Assembly (NCBI GenBank): GCA_002336475.1
Contig: DDCX01000013.1
Coordinates: 11,046 to 29,918 of the forward strand
Length of the DNA: 18,873 nt
Reading direction: 5' to 3'
Source: Flavobacteriales bacterium UBA1995
GTDB taxonomy: Bacteria; Bacteroidota; Bacteroidia; Flavobacteriales_D; Sanyastnellaceae
Below are positions 1 through 8,215 of this stretch, piece after piece; position 1 is the first letter of the stretch, and the number at the start of each line of letters is the position of its first letter. The notes beneath the pieces were generated by a model that was not told where the DNA came from, searched no databases, and worked only from the letters and a program-made list of their open reading frames with translations. Both the position numbers and the translations under genes were made by a program.

Positions 1-545
1 CCCAGCACGAAGTATCGGGCCTTGATGGGAATGGGCGGAAAAAGCAGCTGAAGCCTCGTGTTGGGAAACAGCATGCCAAAACCAAGGAGCAACCCAAAGA
101 CTGCACCTGAGGCGCCAACTACAGGCACAAACATCCTGTATGCCTGCCTCTGGGCAGCGCTGTAATCCAAATTCGGAAACAGGTCTTCTACCATGGGAAA
201 CCACGTCCCGTATTCAGAATAGAACCCAAAGCCGACCACCAACTCGTGCAGGGCAAAAGCCCCGAGACCACAGATCAGATAGTAGTTCAAAAATCGCTTG
301 GGACCCCACACCCTTTCTAATTGAGAACCAAACATGAAGAGGGCAAACATGTTGAAGAAAATGTGACCCAAACTGGCATGCATGAACATGTGGGTGACCA
401 CTTGCCAAGGCTGGAATTGTGGTGCGGCAGGATAATATCCTGAGAACACCGACATCAAATCAGGCGAAATGAAATGCGTCACCACGTAAAATATCACGTT
501 GATGATCATCAGGTTGCGGACAACAGGCGTGGCTTGATTGAACAT
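1..545 (-). CDS. Rhomboid family intramembrane serine protease (partial, C-terminus beyond the window)
   Basis: I translated this by hand from the ATG at 545-543; 181 residues are visible and the frame is open to the left edge. Rhomboids are polytopic membrane proteases that cut substrates within or next to transmembrane segments using a Ser-His dyad. Visible hallmarks are a hydrophobic first helix, a segment with HASLGHIFFNMFALFMFG (the His...Asn pair of the second core helix), and GASGAVFG with the predicted nucleophile Ser146. The catalytic His of a later helix would lie beyond the window. The gene starts 10 bases after the mutL stop, so it is very likely the last visible member of the ispH-mutL unit. 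The family assignment is firm; the substrate is unknown. Confidence 0.9.
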   Translation of the reverse strand, partial: MFNQATPVVRNLMIINVIFYVVTHFISPDLMSVFSGYYPAAPQFQPWQVVTHMFMHASLGHIFFNMFALFMFGSQLERVWGPKRFLNYYLICGLGAFALHELVVGFGFYSEYGTWFPMVEDLFPNLDYSAAQRQAYRMFVPVVGASGAVFGLLLGFGMLFPNTRLQLLFPPIPIKARYFVL

Positions 546-555
546 TCAGGGCAAA

Positions 556-2514
556 TCAACTGAACCGTGCTGCCACGGCATCTCGGTCAAAGGTAGCAAG
601 GGTGGCCCGCCCCCAAGGGTCTCGGTCTGGTTCTTGACAGGCAAACAACCCATCGACCACATCCAACATTTCTGCACGCGTCAAAGTCCTCCCCGCGGGA
701 ATGGCTGCACCTCGCGCCACACCTGCCATGGCGCGGCTCGCGCGCAATTCAGCATCCACTTCGCCGGCCTCCCGAAGCTCTTCGAGCACAGCATCCACAA
801 GGGACGCAGGATCGCCTTCGGCAGCATCAGAGGGCAAACCCAACACTTGAATGCAACCAGACTCATCCATGAGCTCAATGTTGAATCCAAGTCCCGCCAA
901 AACAGGAAGCGCCGATTCTAGCAAAGCACAATCGGCCTGCCCTACCTCGAGCACAGAGGGAAAGAGCAGCTGCTGGGAATGTCCTGTCAAGGCCTGCTGA
1001 GCCATGCTGGCGAAACGCTCGTACAAAATCCGGGTATGTGCGCGGTGCTGGTCCACCATCACCAACCCACTGCGGGTGGCGGTTACAATCCAGCCTCCGA
1101 AGAGTTGAAACAGCGGCCTCTGGTCGTCAAATCCTCCACCCATCGTGGGCAAAGGTTCCACATCGTGTGCGTTGACCTCGGAGAACACCAAACGCTCCGC
1201 ATGTGGTTCCTCTGCCTCCGCTGGCATGCCCTCAGCAGGGTCAGCCGCATGCTCAAAAAACCGCCGCGTCGCTTCGATGCGGTCGCTGTTGCGGTCTTGA
1301 AGGAAGGCAGACTGACGGGCCGGGTTCAATGCGCCGCCTCCAGAAGCCGCAGAAACGCCTCCTGAGCCTCGATCCATCCCGCGTGTTTCATCGGATTGGA
1401 AAGGGTTGTAGTTGGGGTCGAGTTGGATCTGGGGCTCCCCCACAGTTTGTCCAGGCTTGGGCGGGGCTATATCAAAGGCGGTCTCTGTATCAAAATCCAA
1501 GCTAGGTGCCACATGAAAGCGGCCCAAAGCCCTTTTAACAGCCGCCTTGAGAATGGCCACAATGACCCTGTCCTCTTGAAATTTGGCTTCCACCTTGGTG
1601 GGGTGAATGTTGACGTCAACCCGCGACGGATCCACATCCAAAAACAGCACATACAAAGGAAACTGTCCCGGGGTCAATAGCCCTTCCATGGACCTCATCA
1701 CCGCACCGTGAAAGGCTCCATGGCGGATGAACCTTCCGTTGACAAACAAAAACTGCTCGCCTCGGGTCCTGCGCGCAAATTCTGGTTTGCCTACAAATCC
1801 CGTGAGGCCTACCACATCTGTTCGCTCCTCTACAGGAACCAAACGCTCATCGTACTTGCCACCAAAAATGCGGACAATCCGTTGCCGCAGACTCCCCGCT
1901 GGGAGGTCAAACAACTCTGATCCATTGTGGCGAAGGACAAACGACATGTCGGCATGGGCCAAGGCCACACGCTGAAATTCGTCGATGCAATGGCGCAATT
2001 CTACCTGGTCGCTCTTGAGGAAGTTTCTGCGCGCCGGAACATTGTAGAACAACCGCTTCACGGTCATTCGGGTACCCAAATCGCACACAACAGGTTCTTT
2101 GGATTGACATTCTCCACCCTCCATCACCACTTCAACACCTTCAGCGTCATCGGCCCTTCGCGTGCGCAATTCGACCCGAGCTATGGAGGCAATGCTCGCC
2201 AGCGCCTCACCGCGGAACCCCATGGTGGCCAATGACAACAGGTCGTCGGTCCCCCTTAATTTGGACGTGGCATGGCGGCCAAAGCACGCCTCGGCATCGG
2301 CAGGGCCCATCCCCTTCCCGTCGTCTGCAACGACAATGCGGTTGCGGCCTGCGTCTTTGAGGTCGACCACGATCCTGCCCGCACCAGCGTCCAAGGCATT
2401 TTCCATCAACTCCTTGACCACCGAGCCTGGACGCTGCACCACTTCGCCCGCAGCGATTTGGTTCGCCACGTGCTCCGGCAACCGTTGAATTGAAGTCTCA
2501 GTAGCCGTATTCAT
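556..2514 (-). CDS. mutL: DNA mismatch repair protein MutL
   Basis: 652 residues, full length for the family. MutL couples mismatch recognition by MutS to strand incision and removal. The N-terminal GHKL ATPase is clear: IAAGEVVQRPGSVVKELMEN (motif I with the Glu-Asn pair), DDGKGM, GRHATSK and TMGFRGEAL. A variable linker covers roughly residues 340-460. The C-terminal dimerisation domain carries DQHRAHTRILYE at 488-499, where endonuclease-type MutLs have DQHAxxExxxxE. The first Glu position is Thr here, and the usual CPHGRP near the C-terminus is replaced by a CQEPDRDPWGRAT-like stretch. Similar DQHRAH forms are, to my knowledge, usual in Bacteroidota. The start overlaps the stop of the upstream small gene by 4 bases (ATGA), indicating translational coupling. 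Confidence 0.97.
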   Translation of the reverse strand: MNTATETSIQRLPEHVANQIAAGEVVQRPGSVVKELMENALDAGAGRIVVDLKDAGRNRIVVADDGKGMGPADAEACFGRHATSKLRGTDDLLSLATMGFRGEALASIASIARVELRTRRADDAEGVEVVMEGGECQSKEPVVCDLGTRMTVKRLFYNVPARRNFLKSDQVELRHCIDEFQRVALAHADMSFVLRHNGSELFDLPAGSLRQRIVRIFGGKYDERLVPVEERTDVVGLTGFVGKPEFARRTRGEQFLFVNGRFIRHGAFHGAVMRSMEGLLTPGQFPLYVLFLDVDPSRVDVNIHPTKVEAKFQEDRVIVAILKAAVKRALGRFHVAPSLDFDTETAFDIAPPKPGQTVGEPQIQLDPNYNPFQSDETRGMDRGSGGVSAASGGGALNPARQSAFLQDRNSDRIEATRRFFEHAADPAEGMPAEAEEPHAERLVFSEVNAHDVEPLPTMGGGFDDQRPLFQLFGGWIVTATRSGLVMVDQHRAHTRILYERFASMAQQALTGHSQQLLFPSVLEVGQADCALLESALPVLAGLGFNIELMDESGCIQVLGLPSDAAEGDPASLVDAVLEELREAGEVDAELRASRAMAGVARGAAIPAGRTLTRAEMLDVVDGLFACQEPDRDPWGRATLATFDRDAVAARFS

Positions 2515-2870
2515 GGTCCTGGGGGAAGCAAATATTCTCGCGCAAAATCTGTGGTTTCAACCCACAGCAATCCGCGCCAAGCGGCGTACAAAAGAACCAA
2601 CAGAATGGCAAAGCTCCTCAACATGGCCCTGCGTCTGGCCGAACGGGTGGCTTGAACGCGCGTCTCCCTGTCCAATCCAGGGCCAGCAAATTGGCGAAAC
2701 CGAAGCTTGCGGGGCGCATCATCTTCAGCACCTTGAACCTCTGACTCCAGAGCTTCTTTCCGCTGTTTCCAACGCATAGCGCGCCCATCCACATGGGACG
2801 AGCGGAAGGTGAAGTTCCGAGGTGCATGGCGCACATTTCGGAAAGGGCTGGGCAGGCGCGGCGCTTTCAT
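2511..2870 (-). CDS. Small basic single-pass membrane protein of unknown function
   Basis: 119 residues. The first ~90 are hydrophilic and rich in Arg/Lys, with a PFRNVRHAPRNFTFRSS stretch near the N-terminus. One strongly hydrophobic segment follows (MLRSFAILLVLLYAAW, about residues 83-103) and then a short tail. This predicts a cytoplasmic basic domain anchored by a single helix. The ATG directly abuts the ispH stop (TGA-ATG) and the stop overlaps the mutL start by 4 bases, so expression is locked to both neighbours. Small proteins of similar layout sit before mutL in other Bacteroidota and are sometimes labelled as a riboflavin synthase subunit; I see no enzyme motif supporting that label. 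The gene is real by position and coding character; its function is unknown. Confidence 0.8.
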   Translation of the reverse strand: MKAPRLPSPFRNVRHAPRNFTFRSSHVDGRAMRWKQRKEALESEVQGAEDDAPRKLRFRQFAGPGLDRETRVQATRSARRRAMLRSFAILLVLLYAAWRGLLWVETTDFAREYLLPPGP

Positions 2871-4127
2871 TCAGGCATTCAAAGTTGCCTGCTCTTGGGC
2901 AAAAAGCCGCAAGACTTCATCCACAGCCCGTCCACCGCCACAACGTTGAACGATGTGTTGAAGCACACGATCTACCGCGCTGTCCGGGCAAGACGCACCA
3001 GAAGTGAGCAGCACCGTCGGGACTTTTGAGCCCAAGTGATCGGGCCACCAATGGTCTGACAAGCAGCGCTTTCCTTGCTCCAAACTGAAGTGTGCCAGAC
3101 GCCCATCCTCTTGGAATTCGTCGGCACCGCTGATGAACCAAGTGGGAAGGACTTCTTCACAGAGTTCGACCAAATGCGAGGTGTTGCTGGAGTTATAGCC
3201 CCCCACCACTACCGCCAAATCTGCCGATTCACGGGCCAAATCCAAGGCAGACGCCGTGGCCGTTTGGTTGTCCAAAGTGGCATAGCACAGCGTATCGCGC
3301 GTGTTGGCAAAGCGTTCATCCGAACCTCCATCCCTGACCACTACAGCGGCTTTGAGGTGGTCCGCAATGGCTTGTGTGTCGCTGGCGAGCATCGTGGTCT
3401 GATTGACCACTCCAAAGCCCTCCAAATCCTGAGGAACCTGGAAGCCTGGCGACATTCTGTTTTCAAAGTCTCGGGCAAACCCTGACCAATCTCGTTCACC
3501 GCGGATGTAAGCTGCCAACACCTCTGCCTCTGCCATGTCCTTGATGACCAAGGACTTTGCCCCCGCACTGCTGTGACTGAAAGTGGCACGGGTTTCCTCG
3601 TGCTTGGGCTTGCCGTGAATGACGACCGAATATTCCTTCTTGCCCAACTGACTCGCGCGCTTCCATACTTTCTCGACAAAGGGGCAGGTGGTGTTGTAAC
3701 GCTGTATGTCCACCCCCATTTCTTCCAACTCCGCTTCAATCTCAAGTGTGGTACCGAAAGCCGGAACGATCACCACGTCCTCAGGAGAGAGGGCACCGAT
3801 GGGGTTGAGGATATGGCCCTCTGTGTCCATCAAAAAACCAATGCCCTGAGACTCCAAGTCAGCATTGACTTCGGGGTTATGGATCATTTGGCTCAGCAAC
3901 CACAGCTTTTTGCCTGGGTTCTCACTGACTGCACGGTAGGCGATCTCTATGGCATTCTCCACGCCGAAGCAAAATCCGAAATGCCGGGGAAGAATGAACC
4001 GCACCACACCAAAGTCCAACACGCTGGGCTTTAGATTCTGCTTGCGTGGGTCTCCCGTCTTGCGAAGGGCCTTCACCTTGCCAATCACAGGGGACCGGTA
4101 AAATTCAGGTATGTCAAACGTGCGCAT
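2871..4127 (-). CDS. ispH: 4-hydroxy-3-methylbut-2-enyl diphosphate reductase (long form)
   Basis: Last enzyme of the MEP isoprenoid pathway. It uses a [4Fe-4S] cluster to reduce HMBPP to isopentenyl and dimethylallyl diphosphate. Three cluster cysteines are visible with their contexts: HFGFCFGV (Cys53), NTTCPFVEKV (Cys148) and SGASCPDS (Cys380). The substrate-site segments HNPEVN and VIHGKPKHEETRATFSHS are also present. I chose the ATG at 4127, giving 418 residues; the frame stays open to an ATG at 4223, but those 32 extra residues are Arg-rich and unlike the family. The protein is about 100 residues longer than E. coli IspH and matches the long form seen in Bacteroidota. It is the promoter-proximal gene of the ispH - small protein - mutL - rhomboid unit. 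Confidence 0.96.
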   Translation of the reverse strand: MRTFDIPEFYRSPVIGKVKALRKTGDPRKQNLKPSVLDFGVVRFILPRHFGFCFGVENAIEIAYRAVSENPGKKLWLLSQMIHNPEVNADLESQGIGFLMDTEGHILNPIGALSPEDVVIVPAFGTTLEIEAELEEMGVDIQRYNTTCPFVEKVWKRASQLGKKEYSVVIHGKPKHEETRATFSHSSAGAKSLVIKDMAEAEVLAAYIRGERDWSGFARDFENRMSPGFQVPQDLEGFGVVNQTTMLASDTQAIADHLKAAVVVRDGGSDERFANTRDTLCYATLDNQTATASALDLARESADLAVVVGGYNSSNTSHLVELCEEVLPTWFISGADEFQEDGRLAHFSLEQGKRCLSDHWWPDHLGSKVPTVLLTSGASCPDSAVDRVLQHIVQRCGGGRAVDEVLRLFAQEQATLNA

Positions 4128-4225
4128 TCCACGAAAGTACAGGGCAACGGGCCGCCTTGTTCTTCTCTTCTGTAAAACCATTCCACTGCAACCCCGGTAT
4201 GCCAATCTCCGTAGTGGGAGCAATC

Positions 4226-4813
4226 ATGAAACTGAGGCACCTCATTTACGGCTCGATTTTGGCTGCTTTCGCAGTGGCTGGAACCTCGAATGCCAAAGCA
4301 CAAGGTGTTTTCTCTGTCCCGGGCAGTCCCGGGTGGACCCAACAGCTGATTCGGGAATCCAATGAAGGTCCGCAGCTGGAACTCATTGTTCGGCCGCTCA
4401 TCGAAGGCGCCGTTGTTCGGAAAGGCTTCAGCATTCGCGTTCATCAAGACAACACCTTGTGGACCTCGCTCCAGCGCAACGGCAGAAAACCCTACACCTT
4501 CAAATTGCCCCCTGGTCACCTCTATACCTTGGAGGTATCCCATGACGCGGCGTACAAAAAGGTGATTCAAATCGATACCAAAACACTGAACAGGCCCCTG
4601 CAACTCGATTGCGACATCGACTTGATGCTCCGTCCAAACATGGATCCGCTCTCCTTTGAAGACAAACTCCATCTGGACATGCCCCTTTCCATCGTTTGGT
4701 TTGATTCAAAACGTAACCTCTTCAGACACGACGCGTATCTACACACCGACGGCATCAATCAGTTGCGCAGCCACCTCTCTCTGCGTGATCCGTCAACGCA
4801 GCCTGCTCCCTAA
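4226..4813 (+). CDS. Secreted protein with a carboxypeptidase-regulatory-like beta domain, function unknown
   Basis: 195 residues from the ATG at 4226. That start places a signal peptide at the N-terminus (KLRHLIYGSILAAFAVAG, cleavage probably near NAKAQ). The frame is open back to 4046, but the upstream part runs into the divergent ispH gene and lacks signal character. After the signal, the segment about 50-120 (GFSIRVHQDN, YTFKLPPGHLYTLEVSHD, KKVIQIDT) has the alternating pattern of Bacteroidota envelope proteins with a small beta-sandwich domain followed by an acidic/aromatic tail. The tail segment PLSIVWFDSKRNLFRHDAYL fits the usual ending of that group. I infer a periplasmic or cell-surface location; no catalytic motif is visible. 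The gene is transcribed alone and followed by a terminator. Confidence 0.75.
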   Translation: MKLRHLIYGSILAAFAVAGTSNAKAQGVFSVPGSPGWTQQLIRESNEGPQLELIVRPLIEGAVVRKGFSIRVHQDNTLWTSLQRNGRKPYTFKLPPGHLYTLEVSHDAAYKKVIQIDTKTLNRPLQLDCDIDLMLRPNMDPLSFEDKLHLDMPLSIVWFDSKRNLFRHDAYLHTDGINQLRSHLSLRDPSTQPAP

Positions 4814-4860
4814 AGCAGTGCTGCTTAAAGCCACCTGATAAGGGTACTGACCGACAGTAC
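4813..4860 (+). repeat. Two short inverted repeats between stop codon and terminator
   Basis: AAGCAG at 4813-4818 pairs with CTGCTT at 4821-4826, overlapping the last base of the stop codon at 4811-4813. GTACTG at 4844-4849 pairs with CAGTAC at 4855-4860 across a 5-base loop. Both are perfect 6-base arms. They lie upstream of the longer terminator hairpin and could be mRNA 3'-end structure or binding sites; they may also be chance. Confidence 0.35.
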
Positions 4861-4880
4861 TGATGAGGTAGATGTGGTGA

Positions 4881-4915
4881 GAAGGGGCTGCTGGAGGGCA
4901 GCCCCTTCAATTTTT
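4881..4915 (+). terminator. Intrinsic terminator after the secreted-protein gene
   Basis: A perfect 11-base stem (4881-4891 with 4898-4908), with GC-rich pairs and a 6-base loop, is followed by AATTTTT at 4909-4915. It lies 67 bases after the stop of the plus-strand gene and just after (in its own reading direction) the stop of the converging minus-strand gene. It could stop both transcripts, though the T-tract favours the plus direction. Confidence 0.85.
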
Positions 4916-5376
4916 CAAGACTTTTTGAATTTCGCCAAAGTGCGATGGACCATGCGCTCACGGCGGTCTGCAGCCCTGTGGTGACATGGTGATTTGCCCC
5001 ACCGCCTCGGCAACACCTGACGGCGGCCCTTTACCGCAGCCCAGGCCTCGGCCTTGACGTGGTCCATGAACTCCGCAGGGTTTTGCAACCACGCTTCGGC
5101 TTCTCGGCCTTCAAAAGCAATGACGATGTCGGGGTGTGCCTGAAGCCATCGGACCAGCAAAACATCAACGGCTTCTTGGACTTCTGGACACGTGTTGCCC
5201 TTGACGTCACGGCGCAGCGCTTTTCGCGCCCAAGCGTCCATCTCCAATGCGGCTTCCGCCGAAGCGACCGGCTGCAATGGATCGAATGGAGGCACATCGC
5301 ATGGTCCACTTGCCCGCACAAAGCCCATGGAAATCAAAGCCACAGTGAGCACCACACCCGCATACCTGGCCAGCAT
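4915..5376 (-). CDS. Secreted protein of unknown function coupled to a saccharopine dehydrogenase-like gene
   Basis: 153 residues from the ATG at 5376; a GTG one codon earlier (5379) is equally possible. The N-terminus MLARYAGVVLTVALISMGF is a signal peptide or anchor, with cleavage plausible near ASG. The mature part has three cysteines, an amphipathic helical look, and a strongly basic C-terminal third (GKSPCHHRAADRRERM and the lysines at the end). I recognise no family. Its start codon overlaps the stop of the upstream dehydrogenase gene (TGATG), so the two are co-translated, but the dehydrogenase should be cytoplasmic and this product exported. Base composition matches its neighbours. Confidence 0.7.
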   Translation of the reverse strand: MLARYAGVVLTVALISMGFVRASGPCDVPPFDPLQPVASAEAALEMDAWARKALRRDVKGNTCPEVQEAVDVLLVRWLQAHPDIVIAFEGREAEAWLQNPAEFMDHVKAEAWAAVKGRRQVLPRRWGKSPCHHRAADRRERMVHRTLAKFKKS

Positions 5377-6725
5377 CACAATGCGCTGTCGTTTTCAGTA
5401 AATGCGATGCCCTCGGCAGCCAATCCACGCAGCAAAGGCGTGTACAAAGACGGAGAAGTAGGCAAGGTCACGCCGGTGCCTTTCCATTCCCCGCGCATCC
5501 ACATCCGTGCGGCGAGCGCCAAAGGCAAGCCCACGGTCAGTGACATGGCTGTATGGGTGTCGTTCTCTCCGATGTGGACCAAATGCGAGGTGCGCACGCG
5601 CTGCTCACCATCGGCCGTTGTGTAACCGAACCGGTGCCACATCACAATCATATCGAGGTCCTCTGGCGCCAAGGCCCATTTGGACTCCAACCGTTGCTGT
5701 AAAATGTCACAAGGAGAACCTTGGGCCGGTGCAACCGCATCATCCTCAAAAAGACCGAGCCAATCCAGCAGGTCCAGTGCGGCGCGGTCTGCCCCTGTCG
5801 TCTTGGCCACGGCATCGCGCACTTGGGCACGATCCGCATCCTTTCCAACACCTCCGGCAAAACCAGCAGTATACGTGCGCCAAGAGGTTCCCTCGGGCAA
5901 GGAAAGCTGGGCGTCGTCTCGGTTCATGCCCAATTGAAACAAGGCATCCCAACCGCCGCAAAAACCGTCGCCCCTCAATGTTCCCCGCACCAAGGTCTCA
6001 ATCCCCTGTAATCCATAAATCTGCTCGTAGGCCAAAGAATCCCGGTTCGCATAACCTTCGAAACGCCCCGCACCCGGGACGTCGATCGGCGTCACCTCTT
6101 GAAACAGGCGGTGGGGTGGCAAAACACGGTTCAATCCGCCCATGCGAAAGGTGGCTGACCCACCTTGGCCCGCCAACACTACGTTTCGGGGGTTCCAAGT
6201 GAATTTGTAATGCCAGGGGTTGTTGTCGCTCTCAGGAGCCACAAGGCCACCTGTGTAGCTTTCAAAACCAGTCAATTTCGACCCCTCGCTCCGCAGTTCG
6301 TCAATCACCTGCATGGCGCTGAGGTGGTCGATGCCCGGGTCGAGGCCCAGCTCATTCAAAATGGGGATGCCCGCGTCCTTGGCTGCCTGGTCCATCGCCG
6401 CAATCTCTGGAGAGAGGTAGCTCGGGGTGATCAAGGGAGTCCGTGTGGCAATGGCATCTGCCGCCACCTCTGGATGCAAAAATGCTGGCAACATGCTGAT
6501 GACCAAATCGGCCTCGTCAATTTCATTTCGACGTGCTTCGGGGTTGCCTGCATCCAATGCAAACGTGCTGGCAGCGGAGTGTCCCTGTGCTTTCCGGTCT
6601 GCCAATGCCAGGTCCAAATCTCCGATGCGAACCACAAAACCCTCATCAGATGCATGCTGCAACATGTGACGGATCAGAGACGAGCTGGAGCGGCCTGCTC
6701 CAAGAATGAGAACGCGTTTTGGCAT
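5376..6725 (-). CDS. Saccharopine dehydrogenase family protein (Lys9-like, glutamate-forming type)
   Basis: 449 residues, close to fungal saccharopine reductase (Lys9) in length. These enzymes interconvert saccharopine and alpha-aminoadipate semialdehyde plus glutamate with NAD(P). In bacteria they are usually linked to lysine breakdown. The N-terminal Rossmann fold begins LILGAGRSSSSLIRHML, and the acidic end of the second strand appears as IGDLDLA. The segment NELGLDPGIDHLSAM (about residues 125-140) is the family signature between the nucleotide domain and the catalytic domain. The C-terminal half contains the long alpha/beta domain including SYTGGLVAPESDNNPWHYKF. No lysine-ketoglutarate reductase gene lies beside it, so the pathway is inferred from the family alone. 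The start lies 131 bases from the divergent lipoprotein gene. Confidence 0.88.
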   Translation of the reverse strand: MPKRVLILGAGRSSSSLIRHMLQHASDEGFVVRIGDLDLALADRKAQGHSAASTFALDAGNPEARRNEIDEADLVISMLPAFLHPEVAADAIATRTPLITPSYLSPEIAAMDQAAKDAGIPILNELGLDPGIDHLSAMQVIDELRSEGSKLTGFESYTGGLVAPESDNNPWHYKFTWNPRNVVLAGQGGSATFRMGGLNRVLPPHRLFQEVTPIDVPGAGRFEGYANRDSLAYEQIYGLQGIETLVRGTLRGDGFCGGWDALFQLGMNRDDAQLSLPEGTSWRTYTAGFAGGVGKDADRAQVRDAVAKTTGADRAALDLLDWLGLFEDDAVAPAQGSPCDILQQRLESKWALAPEDLDMIVMWHRFGYTTADGEQRVRTSHLVHIGENDTHTAMSLTVGLPLALAARMWMRGEWKGTGVTLPTSPSLYTPLLRGLAAEGIAFTENDSAL

Positions 6726-6856
6726 GCCTCAAATTTCGCCGTCGAACAGGAAGTCGCACACCCCTTCGCAAAGACTGGCACGGGACTTGTCCACAACACT
6801 GAGGAAGCAGGACTATTTTCGGCACCTGCACAGCCCCCGTTTTAAAACAGAAGCCC

Positions 6857-8215
6857 ATGCGCCACCTCCTCCTTATCCTCAGTTGCATCGCCCTTCTTGC
6901 CGCTGGATGTTCTGGTCCGAAGGCACTCACCAAAAGGGGAGCCGAAATGCAAGATGCGGGCATGGTGCGTCAAGCGGCCGAGCTGTATTACCAGGCATTG
7001 CGCAAAAAACCCAGCTACATCGAAGCAATGGTGGGTTTGCGCTCTGCTGGTCAAGGAGTCGTTGATACCTGGGTCGGTGAATTCCAGCAAGCTTCTATGG
7101 ATGGAAGGCGAAAGGACGCCCTGGGTTTGTACGACAACATGACGGCCTATACCCAGCGCATGTCCAAGGTCGACGTGGACCTCATCATTCCGACCACCAT
7201 CGTTTCAGACTACGAGGACCACTTGGACGAACACCTCATCGAATTGGACGATTTGGGACACCAGCAATTGGATGCCGAGGATTTCGCTGGTGCCGCCGAT
7301 ACCTTCAAAGAGATCATACACTTGGACGCGGAATACGGCGATGCCAAAGCCTTGCTTGTCGTCGCGCAGGCCGAGCCTGAATACCGCAACGGCAAAGCCA
7401 TGTTGACCGAAATGCGTTATCGGGCTGCACATGGCGCCTTTTCGAGGGCACTGGCCTTTGACAAGGCCTATAAAGACGCCGAAGCCTTGCGCCAAACGGC
7501 CCTCGAGGATGGCCGTTTCAACCTGGCTGTGCTCAAATTTGACAGCAGGAACAGGGACAAGGACATTGCCCTAGAACTCAGAAGCAACATTCAAAACGGA
7601 CTCATTCAATCCTCGGACCCCTTTCTGGGCATCGTAGACCGCACACAACGGGACGAGATCATCGCTGAGCAAGAACTGTCGATTTCTGGCCTCTCTGACG
7701 AGCAAGTCGAAGTGGGTTCTCTAGCTGGGGCGCGGGCCATGCTCACTGGGGCGATTTTGATGTACACCATGGAATCGGGCGAGCCCGTCCGCAGCCCCAG
7801 ACAAGGCTTTCGCAAATACATGCGCGAGGTGCGCGATGATGAAGGGAAAATCAAAAAAGTCGCGGCATTCGCTCCGGCCCAATACACCGTGCACACCCAA
7901 AGACGGAACGTGATCATCAAGTATGAACTCAAACTGGTGAGCACAGAAACGAGCGAGGTGCTGTTCTCTAAAGTCGAAGAAGTCACCACGAGCGACAACA
8001 TCGAATTTGCCTCCAGTCCAGTTCAAGCCGGCATGCTCTATCCTGCGCGCTCAAACGGTGAAGTCAACCGGAGTGGGAAATCTCAAATGGAGCGCTTGCT
8101 CAATGCCCGACGGGAATTGATGCCTGAATCCAGAATGCGCAACCAAGCAGTTCAAGAAGCCGCTTCACGCGGTATCCGTAAAGTCGAAAACTTCCTGTCC
8201 AGCCACATCGAATGA
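6857..8215 (+). CDS. Lipoprotein with TPR-like repeats and a CsgG-like domain
   Basis: 452 residues. The lipobox LLAAGC ends in Cys18, so the product is probably a lipoprotein. Residues about 20-215 contain helical repeats of TPR character, such as AAELYYQALRKKPSYIEAM, FAGAADTFKEIIHLDAEYGD and AHGAFSRALAFDKAYKDAEA. From about residue 220 the pattern is that of the CsgG / curli-assembly family: FNLAVLKFDS, then FLGIVDRTQRDEIIAEQELS, then ARAMLTGAIL. CsgG itself is an outer-membrane secretion channel, but many relatives are lipoproteins of unknown role. The next gene overlaps by 4 bases (ATGA). A poor match to the Bacteroidota -7 element (TATTTTCG at 6814-6821) lies upstream, but the -33 spacing is off. 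It is not curli-specific: no csgA/B/E/F neighbours are present. Confidence 0.85.
   Translation: MRHLLLILSCIALLAAGCSGPKALTKRGAEMQDAGMVRQAAELYYQALRKKPSYIEAMVGLRSAGQGVVDTWVGEFQQASMDGRRKDALGLYDNMTAYTQRMSKVDVDLIIPTTIVSDYEDHLDEHLIELDDLGHQQLDAEDFAGAADTFKEIIHLDAEYGDAKALLVVAQAEPEYRNGKAMLTEMRYRAAHGAFSRALAFDKAYKDAEALRQTALEDGRFNLAVLKFDSRNRDKDIALELRSNIQNGLIQSSDPFLGIVDRTQRDEIIAEQELSISGLSDEQVEVGSLAGARAMLTGAILMYTMESGEPVRSPRQGFRKYMREVRDDEGKIKKVAAFAPAQYTVHTQRRNVIIKYELKLVSTETSEVLFSKVEEVTTSDNIEFASSPVQAGMLYPARSNGEVNRSGKSQMERLLNARRELMPESRMRNQAVQEAASRGIRKVENFLSSHIE

Noticed and set aside
4128..4223. N-terminal extension of IspH to the ATG at 4223
   Set aside because: The added residues are Arg-rich and lack family similarity, and the extension would use up nearly the whole divergent gap before the gene at 4226.
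5507..6202. 231-codon plus-strand open frame opposite the saccharopine dehydrogenase-like gene
   Set aside because: Very Arg/Pro-rich translation without structure; the opposite strand carries a clear family signature.
6787..6821. Possible promoter (TTG at 6787-6789, TATTTTCG at 6814-6821) before the CsgG-like lipoprotein gene
   Set aside because: One mismatch in the -7 box and 24 bases of spacing, more than the usual range; too weak to list.
6165..6845. 226-codon plus-strand open frame reaching into the divergent gap
   Set aside because: Mostly antisense to the dehydrogenase gene, with no recognisable motif; the divergent gap is better read as promoter space.
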